From Mycolicibacterium sphagni (lineage in GTDB: Bacteria; Actinomycetota; Actinomycetes; Mycobacteriales; Mycobacteriaceae): DNA of 64,000 bases. The notes beneath the pieces are model-generated. The model saw nothing but the letters and a program-made list of their open reading frames with translations, had not been told where the DNA came from and made no database searches. Below, one piece after another: positions 44,347 through 51,975 of this stretch (position 1 is its first letter; each line of letters starts with the position of its first letter). The stretch lies in contig NZ_VBSB01000005.1 in NCBI RefSeq assembly GCF_013337765.1, positions 62,001 to 126,000 of the forward strand, in the 5' to 3' direction. Both the position numbers and the translations under genes were made by a program.

Positions 44347-45113
44347 GCCGACGCCATCCGGTCGACGTGGGCGAGCACGTCGGGGTACCGCTTGAGGTGG
44401 GCGCCGCCGTTGAGGTCGAGAACCTCGCCGGTCAGCCAGGAAGCCTGGTCCGAGCACAGGAACAGCACCGCCTCGGCGACGTCTTCGGGGACACCGACCC
44501 GGCCGAGCGGGGTGTTTTCGATGTAATCCTCGAGCACGCCGTCGGCCAGGGTGACCAGTTCGGTGAGCGGGGTGTGGACGAAGCCGGGTGAGACCGCGTT
44601 GACCCGGATCCCGCGAGGACCCAATTCCAGCGCGGCGACCTGCGTGAGCATGGCCAGCCCGGCTTTGGCCGAGCAGTAGGCGCTCATGCCGGGGGCGGCG
44701 AGCCGGGCGTTCAGCGAGGTGATCGAGACCAGCGATCCCCCGTCGCGCAGCTGCCGGCCGGCGTGCTTCATGACGATGAATCCGCCGGTGAGGCAGCAGT
44801 CGACGATCGCACGGAAATCCTCGACGGGCTGTTCGGTGATGCGGCCGAAGCCGCCGAATCCGGCGGTGTTCACGACGATGTCGACGGGACCGATCTTCTC
44901 GAACAACGCGGCGACGCTGGCCTCGTCGGTGACATCCACCCCGGCGGCGTCATGCAGTGCGCCGAGTTCGGCGGCCCGCTGCGCTGCGCCGTCGGCGTTG
45001 CGGTCGGCGACGGTGACCTGCCGCCCGCCGGCGGCCAGCCCCTGCGCCACCGCCCAGCCGATTCCCGATGCGCCACCGATGACCACAGCTCGCTGCGCTG
45101 CAATTTCTGACAT
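44343..45113 (-). CDS. Short-chain dehydrogenase/reductase, first gene of operon
   Basis: 256 residues from ATG 45113, preceded by CCGGAGG; the frame upstream to 45149 is not needed. Motifs: IGGASGIGWAVAQGL, NTAGFGG, catalytic YCSAK, and WLTGEVLDLNGG at the C-terminus. It heads the leftward operon SDR-SDR-kinase-FMO-hydrolase. The promoter carries an imperfect copy of the CTGTAA motif at 45159-45174. Confidence 0.88.
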   Translation of the reverse strand: MSEIAAQRAVVIGGASGIGWAVAQGLAAGGRQVTVADRNADGAAQRAAELGALHDAAGVDVTDEASVAALFEKIGPVDIVVNTAGFGGFGRITEQPVEDFRAIVDCCLTGGFIVMKHAGRQLRDGGSLVSITSLNARLAAPGMSAYCSAKAGLAMLTQVAALELGPRGIRVNAVSPGFVHTPLTELVTLADGVLEDYIENTPLGRVGVPEDVAEAVLFLCSDQASWLTGEVLDLNGGAHLKRYPDVLAHVDRMASA

Positions 45114-45158
45114 CCGGCCTCCGGTGAACGCTCGCGCGGGTCCGCTCAAGTCGAGCTA

Positions 45159-45174
45159 ACTGTAAGGCATACGG
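45159..45174. promoter_or_regulatory. Imperfect CTGTAA-GGC-ATACGG motif upstream of SDR operon
   Basis: ACTGTAAGGCATACGG matches the left arm of the perfect sites exactly and the right arm at 4 of 6 positions. It lies 46 bp upstream of the start of the leftward SDR operon, in the correct place for an operator. It extends the proposed regulon to the right end of the catabolic region. Confidence 0.5.
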
Positions 45175-45250
45175 CAAGAGCTGCAGTAGGTCAACAGGAG
45201 GCGGTCACAGAAAGGGAACGAGCCCGACGAAATGCGGGAACGAATGTGAG

Positions 45251-45324
45251 TGGCCAGGGCCGGGATCGAACCGGCGACCTTCCGCTTTTCAGGCGGACGC
45301 TCGTACCAACTGAGCTACCTGGCC
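45251..45324 (-). tRNA. tRNA-Phe (GAA)
   Basis: 74-nt cloverleaf on the minus strand: acceptor GGCCAGG pairs with CCTGGCC, discriminator A, anticodon loop CTGAAAA with GAA, and T loop GGTTCGATCCC. CCA is not encoded. Its 3' end faces the catabolic region. Confidence 0.95.
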
Positions 45325-45359
45325 GGAAGGCAACCGAAGTGCCTTACGCCGAAACACTG

Positions 45360-45433
45360 CGACCCTGACGGGACTCGAACCCGCGACCTCCGCCGTGACA
45401 GGGCGGCGCGCTAACCAACTGCGCCACAGGGCC
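45360..45433 (-). tRNA. tRNA-Asp (GTC)
   Basis: 74-nt cloverleaf on the minus strand: acceptor GGCCCTG with CAGGGTC (one G-U), discriminator G as usual for Asp, anticodon loop CTGTCAC with GTC, and T loop GGTTCGAGTCC. CCA is not encoded. Confidence 0.95.
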
Positions 45434-45480
45434 TTACTTGTACTGCTGCACTGCTCGCTCCGACTTTACGTCGTCACGCG

Positions 45481-45553
45481 TACCCCCAACGGGATTCGAA
45501 CCCGTGCTACCGCCGTGAAAGGGCGGCGTCCTAGGCCACTAGACGATGGGGGC
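45481..45553 (-). tRNA. tRNA-Glu (TTC)
   Basis: 73-nt cloverleaf on the minus strand: acceptor GCCCCCA with TGGGGGT, discriminator A, anticodon loop CTTTCAC with TTC, and T arm CGGGTTCGAATCCCG. Probably co-transcribed Glu-Asp-Phe. Confidence 0.95.
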
Positions 45554-45674
45554 CAGAACCGAATCACTCCGGGGTACTCACAACGAGTGCACGTTAGAGC
45601 GTCGTTAGCTTAGGGCACAGCACGCCCAATCCCAAAACGAGCAACCCCACCGAAGGCAGTATTGTGTGCGTCGC

Positions 45675-45750
45675 GCCCCTATAGCTCAGTCGGTAGAGCT
45701 ACGGACTTTTAATCCGCAGGTCCCAGGTTCGAGCCCTGGTGGGGGCACCA
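45675..45750 (+). tRNA. tRNA-Lys (TTT)
   Basis: Cloverleaf on the plus strand: acceptor GCCCCTA with TGGGGGC, anticodon loop CTTTTAA with TTT, T arm CCAGGTTCGAGCCCTGG, discriminator A. CCA is encoded (45748-45750). It is divergent from the Glu-Asp-Phe run. Confidence 0.95.
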
Positions 45751-45830
45751 CCCGGACCCACGAAGAGTCCACCCGACCAGACCTTTCCGAGACCACCCAG
45801 CGTCGACGGGGGTGACCTATCGTGGACCAC

Positions 45831-46499
45831 ATGAACGACACGGCGCCGCAACCCGCGGACAGCGCTGGCCAAGGTCCGCGCCATGGCGTCGACCGAACCA
45901 CCGGCCGACACGTGATCGCTCGGCTGGCCGGGCCCGAACACGACCACACGGTGCGCGCCGTCGTCGACCAACTCTCCGGCGAGCAGAGTGCGGTCGACTC
46001 GATCGTCGAAGACGCTGTGTCCGATCCCGAGCGTCTGGAATCGGTCGAGCGCCTCGGCCGTTTCGACGACACCCGAAACCCGACACTCGATCGCGTCGCG
46101 GTCTTGGTCGCCGAGGCGCTGGGCACCCCGATGGCGGCGGTGTCCATCGTCTACCCCGACCGGCAGGTGCTTGCGGGATCCAACGCGAGCGACGAAGTGC
46201 AGCCCCGGGTCGCGCCGCTCGAGATGTCGATCTGCAAATTCACCGTGGCCAGCCGGGAGCCGCTCGTCGTCGACGACACCCGGGCTCATCCCATGCTGTC
46301 GGATCATCCAGTGGTGCAGAGCGGGGCGGTGTTGGCGTACGCCGGAATTCCGTTGCTCGACAGCAAAGGCTACGTCGCTGGGACGTTGTGCACGTGGGAC
46401 ACTCGGCCGCGGCATTGGTCCAGTGGCCAGGTCCAGATCCTCAACGATCTCGCCGACGTTGCGCGCCACCGGCTACTCACCGACCCACGCAACGTCTGA
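45831..46499 (+). CDS. GAF-domain protein
   Basis: 222 residues from ATG 45831. A -10 hexamer TATCGT (45818-45823) lies seven bases upstream, so the mRNA is probably leaderless; GTG 45822 falls in the -10 itself. The C-terminal ~150 residues form a GAF domain (PTLDRVAVLVAEALGTPMAAVSIVY, then EMSICKFTV, YAGIPLLDSKGYVAGTLCTWD). Single-GAF proteins of this kind bind small molecules or sense redox state. No output domain is present, so its partner is unknown. Confidence 0.8.
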   Translation: MNDTAPQPADSAGQGPRHGVDRTTGRHVIARLAGPEHDHTVRAVVDQLSGEQSAVDSIVEDAVSDPERLESVERLGRFDDTRNPTLDRVAVLVAEALGTPMAAVSIVYPDRQVLAGSNASDEVQPRVAPLEMSICKFTVASREPLVVDDTRAHPMLSDHPVVQSGAVLAYAGIPLLDSKGYVAGTLCTWDTRPRHWSSGQVQILNDLADVARHRLLTDPRNV

Positions 46500-46542
46500 T
46501 CTTTGCCAATGTTCGCCACACCGGGGGGATACATGACCCGAC

Positions 46543-46562
46543 GGGTAGCAAAATCGGGTAGC
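46543..46562 (+). repeat. Direct repeat GGGTAGC-N6-GGGTAGC
   Basis: Two identical 7-mers at 46543-46549 and 46556-46562, period 13, sit 38 bp upstream of the glycosylphosphotransferase start. They could be a regulator or sigma-factor element; no assignment is possible by eye. Confidence 0.4.
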
Positions 46563-46599
46563 GTCCGCCATGTGGTTCGGCAGGTGAAGTGAGCGGATC

Positions 46600-48084
46600 A
46601 TGGCGACACGGATCCTTCACGTTGAAAATGAACCGGCATCACCGGTAAGTAACGGTAACCTGCCCGTGCACCGGAAGACATTTGCCGAGCGGGTGCGCAC
46701 CGATCCGCTGAGCACCATCATCACCGTCTCCATCGACGTCCTGTCGGCTTCGGTGGCGACGGTCATCGGCGTGAAGTGGGCGATATCGACCCAGGAGAAT
46801 CCGCCTGACCTCCGGCTGTCCATTCTGTACGTACCGGTCGTGATCCTCATGCTCGCCGCGCGTGGGGTTTACCGGCGGCGTCTCAAACGGGAATTCCTCG
46901 ACGAGATCGGGCCCATCGAAGCGACGGTAGCCGTCGCAACGATGTTCCTGCTCGGCGGCTTGGTGATCGCGAACGATACCGGCCGCCCCGGCGCCACCGT
47001 GCTCAAGATCTGGGTCTGCGCCGCGGTACTCATGCCGTTCGGACGGCTGGTGCGGGTGATCATCCAGCGGAGCCTGCGTCGACATAATCACCTCCAGGCG
47101 CCAACCCTGATCGTCGGCAACGGTCGCGTCGCCGGGCACATCATCAGCCGCTTGGAGGAGTTCCCGGAGTACGGCCTAGCCCCGGTCGGCATCGTCGATG
47201 CCGAGCCGTGGTTCGGCCAGCCGGGCGATCCGCGCCCCGATCTGCCGTGGCTGGGCTCGCCGGAGAACATCGACCAGGCAATTAGGCTGACCAGCGCTCA
47301 GAACGTCGTGATCGCCTTCTCCCGCACACAGGACCAGGTGCTCACCCATGTGGTCCGGACCGCTCATCAGAACGGGCTGCGCGTGTGGGTCGTGCCGCGC
47401 ATGTTCGACACCATCGGCGAGCGCGCGCGAATCGAGCACGTGGGCGGTACACCGCTGCTCGCGTTGTCCCACACCGATCCTCGGGGATGGCAGTTCCTCG
47501 TCAAACACGTCTTCGACCGGGTGATGGCCGCCTTCCTCCTGCTGTTGATCTCGCCGGTGTTCCTGACTCTGGTGCTGCTTGTGAAACTGAGTTCGCCGGG
47601 CCCGATCTTCTTCAGCCAACCGCGCGTTGGCCGTGACGGACGCGTTTTCGGGTGCCTCAAGTTCCGGTCGATGCGGGCGACCGACGCATCCGATGCCGCA
47701 TTCGAGCTGAAGACCGGCGCTGCGCCCGGCGGTGTGGAGGGCGTCGACCGGCGCACCAAGATCGGCAAGATCCTGCGCGCCACATCGCTGGACGAACTGC
47801 CTCAGTTCATCAACGTGCTTCGCGGTGAGATGAGCCTGGTGGGCCCACGACCGGAGCGGCCGGAATTCGTGGAACTCTTCGATGCGCAGATCCAGCGCTA
47901 TGGCGAACGGCACCGAGTGCGAGCCGGCGTCACCGGCTGGGCCCAGGTGCACGGGTTGCGCGGGCAGACGTCCATCGCCGATCGTGCCGAATGGGACAAC
48001 TACTACATCGAGAACTGGTCGCTGGCTCTCGACTTGAAGATCCTCGCGCTGACGATCCCGGCGGTCCTGCGGCGGGCTGAATAA
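46600..48084 (+). CDS. Exopolysaccharide polyprenyl glycosylphosphotransferase
   Basis: 494 residues. Four N-terminal hydrophobic segments (about 30-130) are followed by a Rossmann-like soluble region (LIVGNGRVAGHIISRLEEFPEYGLAPVGIVD). A further membrane segment (VMAAFLLLLISPVFLTLVLLVKL) leads into the catalytic PssA/WcaJ domain with KFRSMR, TSLDELPQFINVLRGEMSLVGPRPE and VTGWAQVHG. It transfers a sugar-1-phosphate to polyprenyl phosphate at the membrane, the priming step for a surface polysaccharide. No other glycan genes are adjacent, so the product is unknown. Confidence 0.9.
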   Translation: MATRILHVENEPASPVSNGNLPVHRKTFAERVRTDPLSTIITVSIDVLSASVATVIGVKWAISTQENPPDLRLSILYVPVVILMLAARGVYRRRLKREFLDEIGPIEATVAVATMFLLGGLVIANDTGRPGATVLKIWVCAAVLMPFGRLVRVIIQRSLRRHNHLQAPTLIVGNGRVAGHIISRLEEFPEYGLAPVGIVDAEPWFGQPGDPRPDLPWLGSPENIDQAIRLTSAQNVVIAFSRTQDQVLTHVVRTAHQNGLRVWVVPRMFDTIGERARIEHVGGTPLLALSHTDPRGWQFLVKHVFDRVMAAFLLLLISPVFLTLVLLVKLSSPGPIFFSQPRVGRDGRVFGCLKFRSMRATDASDAAFELKTGAAPGGVEGVDRRTKIGKILRATSLDELPQFINVLRGEMSLVGPRPERPEFVELFDAQIQRYGERHRVRAGVTGWAQVHGLRGQTSIADRAEWDNYYIENWSLALDLKILALTIPAVLRRAE

Positions 48085-48102
48085 AACTTCGATAACAACG
48101 CG

Positions 48103-48184
48103 GTTAGCTGGCGTGTGAGAAATACCCGGAGTGGGTACAGGACAGCTAACGCATCGGGGAGCGGTGGAAACCCGATTCACACGC
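48103..48184 (+). promoter_or_regulatory. Structured 5' leader with crossing helices, candidate riboregulator
   Basis: Four perfect complementary pairs are packed into 82 bases: GTTAGCTG (48103-48110) with CAGCTAAC (48143-48150); GCGTGTGA (48111-48118) with TCACACGC (48177-48184); TACCC (48123-48127) with GGGTA (48133-48137); ATCGGG (48153-48158) with CCCGAT (48171-48176). The first two pairings cross, so they are either a pseudoknot on a three-way junction or mutually exclusive. The last strand ends five bases before the CAGGAG ribosome binding site of the ORF at 48200. No known riboswitch was recognised. Confidence 0.5.
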
Positions 48185-48199
48185 GTCACAGGAGTACAC

Positions 48200-48358
48200 A
48201 TGAGTCACCCTGCCGTCACATCGACCGACGTAATTCGCTATGCCATCGCCGAACAAGTTCGGCGGATCGGCGGCACTGACGAAGATATCGACGACATCGC
48301 TTTTGCCGCGTCGTATGCGGTGATGTGTTGGGGTTTGACTGCCCCGCAAAGCATTTGA
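48200..48358 (+). CDS. Small hypothetical protein (52 aa)
   Basis: ATG 48200 follows CAGGAG with good spacing; an in-frame GTG at 48131 lies within the structured leader and is rejected. The product (MSHPAVTSTDVIRYAIAEQV...) is amphipathic, with an acidic centre (DEDIDDIAF) and a hydrophobic C-terminal part with MCWGL. No family recognised. The strong ribosome binding site and elaborate leader support translation. Confidence 0.6.
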   Translation: MSHPAVTSTDVIRYAIAEQVRRIGGTDEDIDDIAFAASYAVMCWGLTAPQSI

Positions 48359-48513
48359 CGCCTACGTCACAACGACAGGCCAGACGGTCTTAGTCGCCAT
48401 TCCTGGAGAACACGCGTGCCCCGGATCTTCCCGGCTTTCCGACGGCAATGAGCCTGCTCGCCGAAATTTGCATCGGCAAGGATCGCACACGCCGACGCTG
48501 ACGTTGCTGAAGT

Positions 48514-48547
48514 AGCCCGCAAATTGCATCGGGCTTTCTCGCGGGCT
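48514..48547. terminator. Possible terminator hairpin between convergent genes
   Basis: AGCCCG (48514-48519) pairs with CGGGCT (48530-48535), followed by TTCTC; a longer alternative pairs AGCCCGC with GCGGGCT at 48541-48547. It lies between the small ORF and the convergent oxygenase gene. The rest of 48359-48545 has no recognisable gene; the 9-mer TTGCATCGG occurs twice in it. Confidence 0.4.
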
Positions 48548-49580
48548 ATGCCGACGGCGTGTGCTGGGCCGGGCAGGCTCCACCGAGGTAGTGAATTCCC
48601 TTGTCCCGCTCCCCTGCTGGCGGCAGATTACGCGCCGGGGTGTGGACCAACGCAGCGTCGACCGGAATCCTGCCGGTGGCCCGGTCCCATCCGGAACGGG
48701 CACGTGGATGCATCCGGCGCCGCTTCGGTAGCAGCTTGAATGCCAGATTGACCGCCCTGCCGAACAGTCGGTGCAGGCGCTCATCGCGCTTGGACCACGT
48801 GTAGCCCATCAGCTCACGGACCGGCTGATCGTAGAGTCCGACAGTCACCCACAACGCGAACGGCCCGAGCGCCTTGAGGTAGGCCGACCACACGGCGTCC
48901 GGAACCCATTGCAGCGAAGGATGTTTCGGCATCGTGGACAGATCGAGGACCTGTCGGGTGGCCCAGTTGTTTTCCAGGACGTTGCGACACATGTGGTCCC
49001 AGTAGACCTGAAACTCCTCCCAGCTGCCGGGCACCGGACGCATGCTCATGCCGTACATCCGGTACCAGATGACGTGCTCGTCGAACAGTTGGCGCTTCTG
49101 ATCTTCGGTGAGGCCGTCGCCGAAGTACTCCGCAGTCAGCACGGTGCCCATGAAAAACGTTGAGTGCGCCCAATAAAACACGTCGGGATTGAGTGCGCTG
49201 TAGCGACGCCCTTGGGAGTCAACACCTTTGATCGGGATGTGGTAGTCGCGGACCTCGGCGCCGGTCATCGGCGCACGGTCGCCGTCGAACACCACGCCGC
49301 CGATCGGGTACAGAGATCGCAGCAGGCGCGGCAGTCGCTCCATGAAGAAGATCGAGTGCTCCTCTACAGCCGCACCGAGCTGGGGATGCATGTTCTGCAT
49401 CGAGCCGGCCCAAGGCCCCTGCAGCAGGCCACGCCAGTCACCGAAGTATTTCCACGTCAGCGAGTCGGGGCCGAGCACAGCGGGCGGTGTGTCGTACGCT
49501 CCGCCGGTCACCGGACAACCGGGCGCCATCTGCGCGCCCTCGCTGGTCACTGGGCACGCGTCGGACGTATCTTGACTCAA
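48546..49580 (-). CDS. Oxygenase MpaB family (DUF2236) protein
   Basis: 344 residues, the counterpart of M. tuberculosis Rv0826 by content and position next to its divergent TetR. DUF2236 features are FGDWRGLLQGPWAGSMQNMHPQLGAAVEEHS at the start and YWAHSTFFMGTVLTAEYFG and WDHMCRNVLENNW in the centre, with several His residues that could bind heme, as in latex-clearing protein and MpaB. Probable oxygenase of unknown substrate. Start TTG 49580 is the best-supported codon after AAGGTCACC. Confidence 0.82.
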   Translation of the reverse strand: MSQDTSDACPVTSEGAQMAPGCPVTGGAYDTPPAVLGPDSLTWKYFGDWRGLLQGPWAGSMQNMHPQLGAAVEEHSIFFMERLPRLLRSLYPIGGVVFDGDRAPMTGAEVRDYHIPIKGVDSQGRRYSALNPDVFYWAHSTFFMGTVLTAEYFGDGLTEDQKRQLFDEHVIWYRMYGMSMRPVPGSWEEFQVYWDHMCRNVLENNWATRQVLDLSTMPKHPSLQWVPDAVWSAYLKALGPFALWVTVGLYDQPVRELMGYTWSKRDERLHRLFGRAVNLAFKLLPKRRRMHPRARSGWDRATGRIPVDAALVHTPARNLPPAGERDKGIHYLGGACPAQHTPSA

Positions 49581-49613
49581 CTGGTGACCTTCCCAATGGC
49601 GTGTGGGACATTT

Positions 49614-49631
49614 TGACTACACGCGTTGTCA
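49614..49631. promoter_or_regulatory. Imperfect palindrome between DUF2236 and TetR genes
   Basis: TGACTACACGCGTTGTCA pairs at 7 of 9 symmetric positions and lies in the 70-bp gap between the divergent oxygenase and TetR genes, overlapping both likely promoters. It is the expected operator for autoregulation by the adjacent TetR protein. Confidence 0.55.
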
Positions 49632-49650
49632 TCACGAGCTTAGGAGCGAT

Positions 49651-50247
49651 GTGACGTCGGGTCAACGACGGGGCCGCTGGTCGGGCGTGCCGCTGCCGGA
49701 CCGGCAGGCGCTGCGCCGTGACGAGTTGATCGTCGCCGGGGTGACCCTGCTCGGCAGCGCGGGCGGCCCGGCGCTGACGGTGCGCGCGGTCTGCCGGGAC
49801 GCCGGCCTGACCGAGCGGTATTTCTACGAGAGCTTCGGCGACCGGGACGAATTCGTCCGCGCCGTCTACGACGACGTGTGCAATCGCGCGGTGACGGCAC
49901 TGATGTCAGCGGGTACGCCGCGCGCGGCCGTCGAGCAGTTCGTGGCGCTCATGGTCGACGATCCGGTGCGGGGGCGCGTGCTGTTGTTGGCACCGCAAGT
50001 GGAAGCCGTGCTGATCCACTCCGGGGCGGAATGGACGCCGAGCTTCATCGAGCTGCTGCAGAGCAAGCTGACCGCGATCAGCGATCCGGTGCTGCAGAAA
50101 ATGACGGCCACCGGCCTGATCGGTGCGCTGACGGCGCTGTTCACCGCCTATTTGGACGGCCGACTGGCGGCTTCCCGTGAGCAGTTCATCGACTATTGCG
50201 TCGAACTGCTTTTGACCCGCGCGACGAGTTATCCGCCGGCGACCTGA
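49651..50247 (+). CDS. TetR-family regulator (Rv0825c-like)
   Basis: 198 residues from GTG 49651 after AGGAG (49642-49646); an earlier in-frame start at 49603 lies in the promoter. The helix-turn-helix is RDELIVAGVTLLGSAGGPALTVRAVCRDAGLTERYFYESFGDRDEFVRAVYDDV, followed by a helical ligand domain. It is divergent from the DUF2236 gene as in M. tuberculosis Rv0825c/Rv0826 and probably represses it. Its 3' end overlaps the convergent secreted-protein gene by 19 bp. Confidence 0.85.
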   Translation: MTSGQRRGRWSGVPLPDRQALRRDELIVAGVTLLGSAGGPALTVRAVCRDAGLTERYFYESFGDRDEFVRAVYDDVCNRAVTALMSAGTPRAAVEQFVALMVDDPVRGRVLLLAPQVEAVLIHSGAEWTPSFIELLQSKLTAISDPVLQKMTATGLIGALTALFTAYLDGRLAASREQFIDYCVELLLTRATSYPPAT

Positions 50248-50699
50248 CCGGCCTCACCCGGAACATTACCGGTGTCCAGCAGTTCAGTGGACTCGCTCTG
50301 CTGCGCCTCGGCCTGCTGCTCGGCGAGCTTCTCCTCGTAATCCGAGCGGGCCTGGCGGCCTTCCGGGCTGCCAACGGAGTTGCCCGGCACGCCGGCAGTC
50401 GCGAACGTGTTGTTGCAGTTCAGGTAGAGCAATACGCGACCGCCGGCATTGACGCCACTGGAATCCAGGAAATCCGCGTTGCGAGATCCGGTGACAATGC
50501 ACTGGTCGGTCGGCAGGAAGCTGCCCACCCGGGTCGCAATCGTCGCCGACTGCCCTGCATCACTGATCGCCTGCGAGGCATCCGCATACGTCTGTCCTGC
50601 GTATTCGTTGGTCGCCGACGCGACGCCAGAACCGAGCACCGCGAACGATGCGGCCGCGGCACCAACAGCGGCGACGCCGATGGCTAGTTGCTTCTTCAC
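50229..50699 (-). CDS. Secreted protein with a PASTA-like domain
   Basis: 156 residues. A Sec signal peptide of about 29 residues (MKKQLAIGVAAVGAAAASFAVL, ending ASA) is followed by a ~65-residue domain (GQTYADASQAISDAG ... VLLYLNCN). This resembles a single PASTA repeat with two Cys (TDQCIV, YLNCN) able to form a disulfide. The C-terminal tail is Gln/Glu-rich and probably disordered. Exported; function unknown. Confidence 0.75.
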   Translation of the reverse strand: MKKQLAIGVAAVGAAAASFAVLGSGVASATNEYAGQTYADASQAISDAGQSATIATRVGSFLPTDQCIVTGSRNADFLDSSGVNAGGRVLLYLNCNNTFATAGVPGNSVGSPEGRQARSDYEEKLAEQQAEAQQSESTELLDTGNVPGEAGQVAGG

Positions 50700-50787
50700 G
50701 TCTCACGACCTCCGGACATGTGCGTTACCTGTGCGTTTGCGTACTAAATGCTGGTGGCATCAGTGCGCAAATCGTACTCCAGGAGAT

Positions 50788-50834
50788 CTGCACGTGCAGG
50801 ATCACCGTACAGATCGTGAACAGGCCTGGTACGG
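50788..50834. promoter_or_regulatory. Palindromes upstream of desA1
   Basis: CTGCACGTGCAG (50788-50799) is a perfect 12-bp palindrome, and CCGTAC (50805-50810) is mirrored by GTACGG (50829-50834). Both lie in the 254-bp gap between the secreted-protein gene and desA1. desA1 is known to be repressed by the acyl-CoA-responsive TetR protein MadR in mycobacteria; whether either palindrome is its site cannot be told by eye. Confidence 0.4.
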
Positions 50835-50953
50835 CCCTACAGTCGCAGGCAAACGCGCCAGCGGCGACATGCCGATTTCGGGGGAACTTGAATGTCACCG
50901 GGATACACAGATATATTGAGTGCTACCACAAGGAACAGATAACTGGAGGGTCC

Positions 50954-51949
50954 ATGTCGCAAGACCTGACCGACCTCGATCTCCTGCGCGAGCTGGAACC
51001 GGTGGCGGAGAAACTCATCAACCGCCACCTCACGATGGCGAAGGACTGGAACCCTCACGACTACATCCCATGGTCGGACGGCCGGAACTACTACGCCCTC
51101 GGCGGCCAGGACTGGGATCCCACGCAGTCCAAGCTCTCCGAAGTGGCCCGCACGGCAATGGTTCAGAACCTCCTGACCGAGGACAATCTGCCCTCCTATC
51201 ACCGCGAGATCGCGATGAACTTCTCCATGGACGGCGCCTGGGGCTACTGGGTCAACCGGTGGACGGCCGAGGAGAACCGGCACGGCATCTCGATCCGCGA
51301 CTACCTCGTGGTCACCCGTAACTGCGATCCGGTCGAGCTCGAAGAGCTGCGGGTGGAGCAGATGACTCGCGGCTTCTCCCCCGGCCAGAACCAGCAGGGG
51401 GATCTGTTCGCCGAGAGTCTGTTCGACTCGGTGATGTACGTCAGCTTCCAGGAGCTCGCCACCCGGGTGTCGCACCGCAACACCGGCAAGGCCTGCAGCG
51501 ACCCGGTCGCCGAGCAACTGCTGGCCAGGATCTCCAATGACGAGAACCTGCACATGATCTTCTATCGCGACGTCAGCGAGGCCGGCTTCGCCATCGCACC
51601 CAACCAGGCGATGGCGTCGCTGCACCGGGTGCTGCGCAACTTCAAGATGCCCGGATACACAGTCCCGGACTTCCGGCGCAAGGCCGTCATCATCGCCATG
51701 GGCGGCGTATACGACCCGCGCATCCACCTCGACGACGTCGTGATGCCGGTGCTGAAGAAGTGGCGCATCTTCGAGCGCAACGACTTCACCGGCGAAGCCG
51801 CCCGAATGCGCGACGATCTGGCCGACCTGATCAAGGAACTCGAAGACACCTGCGACAAATTCGAAGAGGCGAAGTCGCGCAAGCTGGAGCGTGACGCACG
51901 GCTCGCCGAGAAGCGCAGCGCCAAAGCACTGGCCGGGGCGGCGACATAG
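50954..51949 (+). CDS. desA1: Acyl-ACP desaturase DesA1
   Basis: 331 residues, very close to M. tuberculosis DesA1 (Rv0824c): ELEPVAEKLINRHL, WNPHDYIPWSDGRNYYALGGQDWDP, TEDNLPSYHREIAMN and NRWTAEENRHG are recognisable. The di-iron ligands are in EENRHG (E106/H110 region) and DENLHM. It introduces a double bond into a long acyl-ACP during mycolic acid synthesis, in the cytoplasm. ATG 50954 follows ACTGGAGGG; a longer open frame upstream is non-coding. The C-terminal tail (KRSAKALAGAAT) differs from the M. tuberculosis one. Confidence 0.95.
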   Translation: MSQDLTDLDLLRELEPVAEKLINRHLTMAKDWNPHDYIPWSDGRNYYALGGQDWDPTQSKLSEVARTAMVQNLLTEDNLPSYHREIAMNFSMDGAWGYWVNRWTAEENRHGISIRDYLVVTRNCDPVELEELRVEQMTRGFSPGQNQQGDLFAESLFDSVMYVSFQELATRVSHRNTGKACSDPVAEQLLARISNDENLHMIFYRDVSEAGFAIAPNQAMASLHRVLRNFKMPGYTVPDFRRKAVIIAMGGVYDPRIHLDDVVMPVLKKWRIFERNDFTGEAARMRDDLADLIKELEDTCDKFEEAKSRKLERDARLAEKRSAKALAGAAT

Positions 51950-51975
51950 TCGACACCACACAGACTGCCTCCGGG

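Noticed and set aside
1..45113. KstR/KstR2 cholesterol regulon
   Set aside because: Enzyme classes resemble steroid catabolism, but no TAGAAC/GTTCTA-type box was seen in the promoters examined and no kstD, hsaC or kshA homologue is present.
48103..48184. c-di-AMP (ydaO) riboswitch
   Set aside because: CAGCTAAC and GGGGAGC fragments recall the class, but the order of elements does not match its consensus and the gene downstream is not a cell-wall hydrolase.
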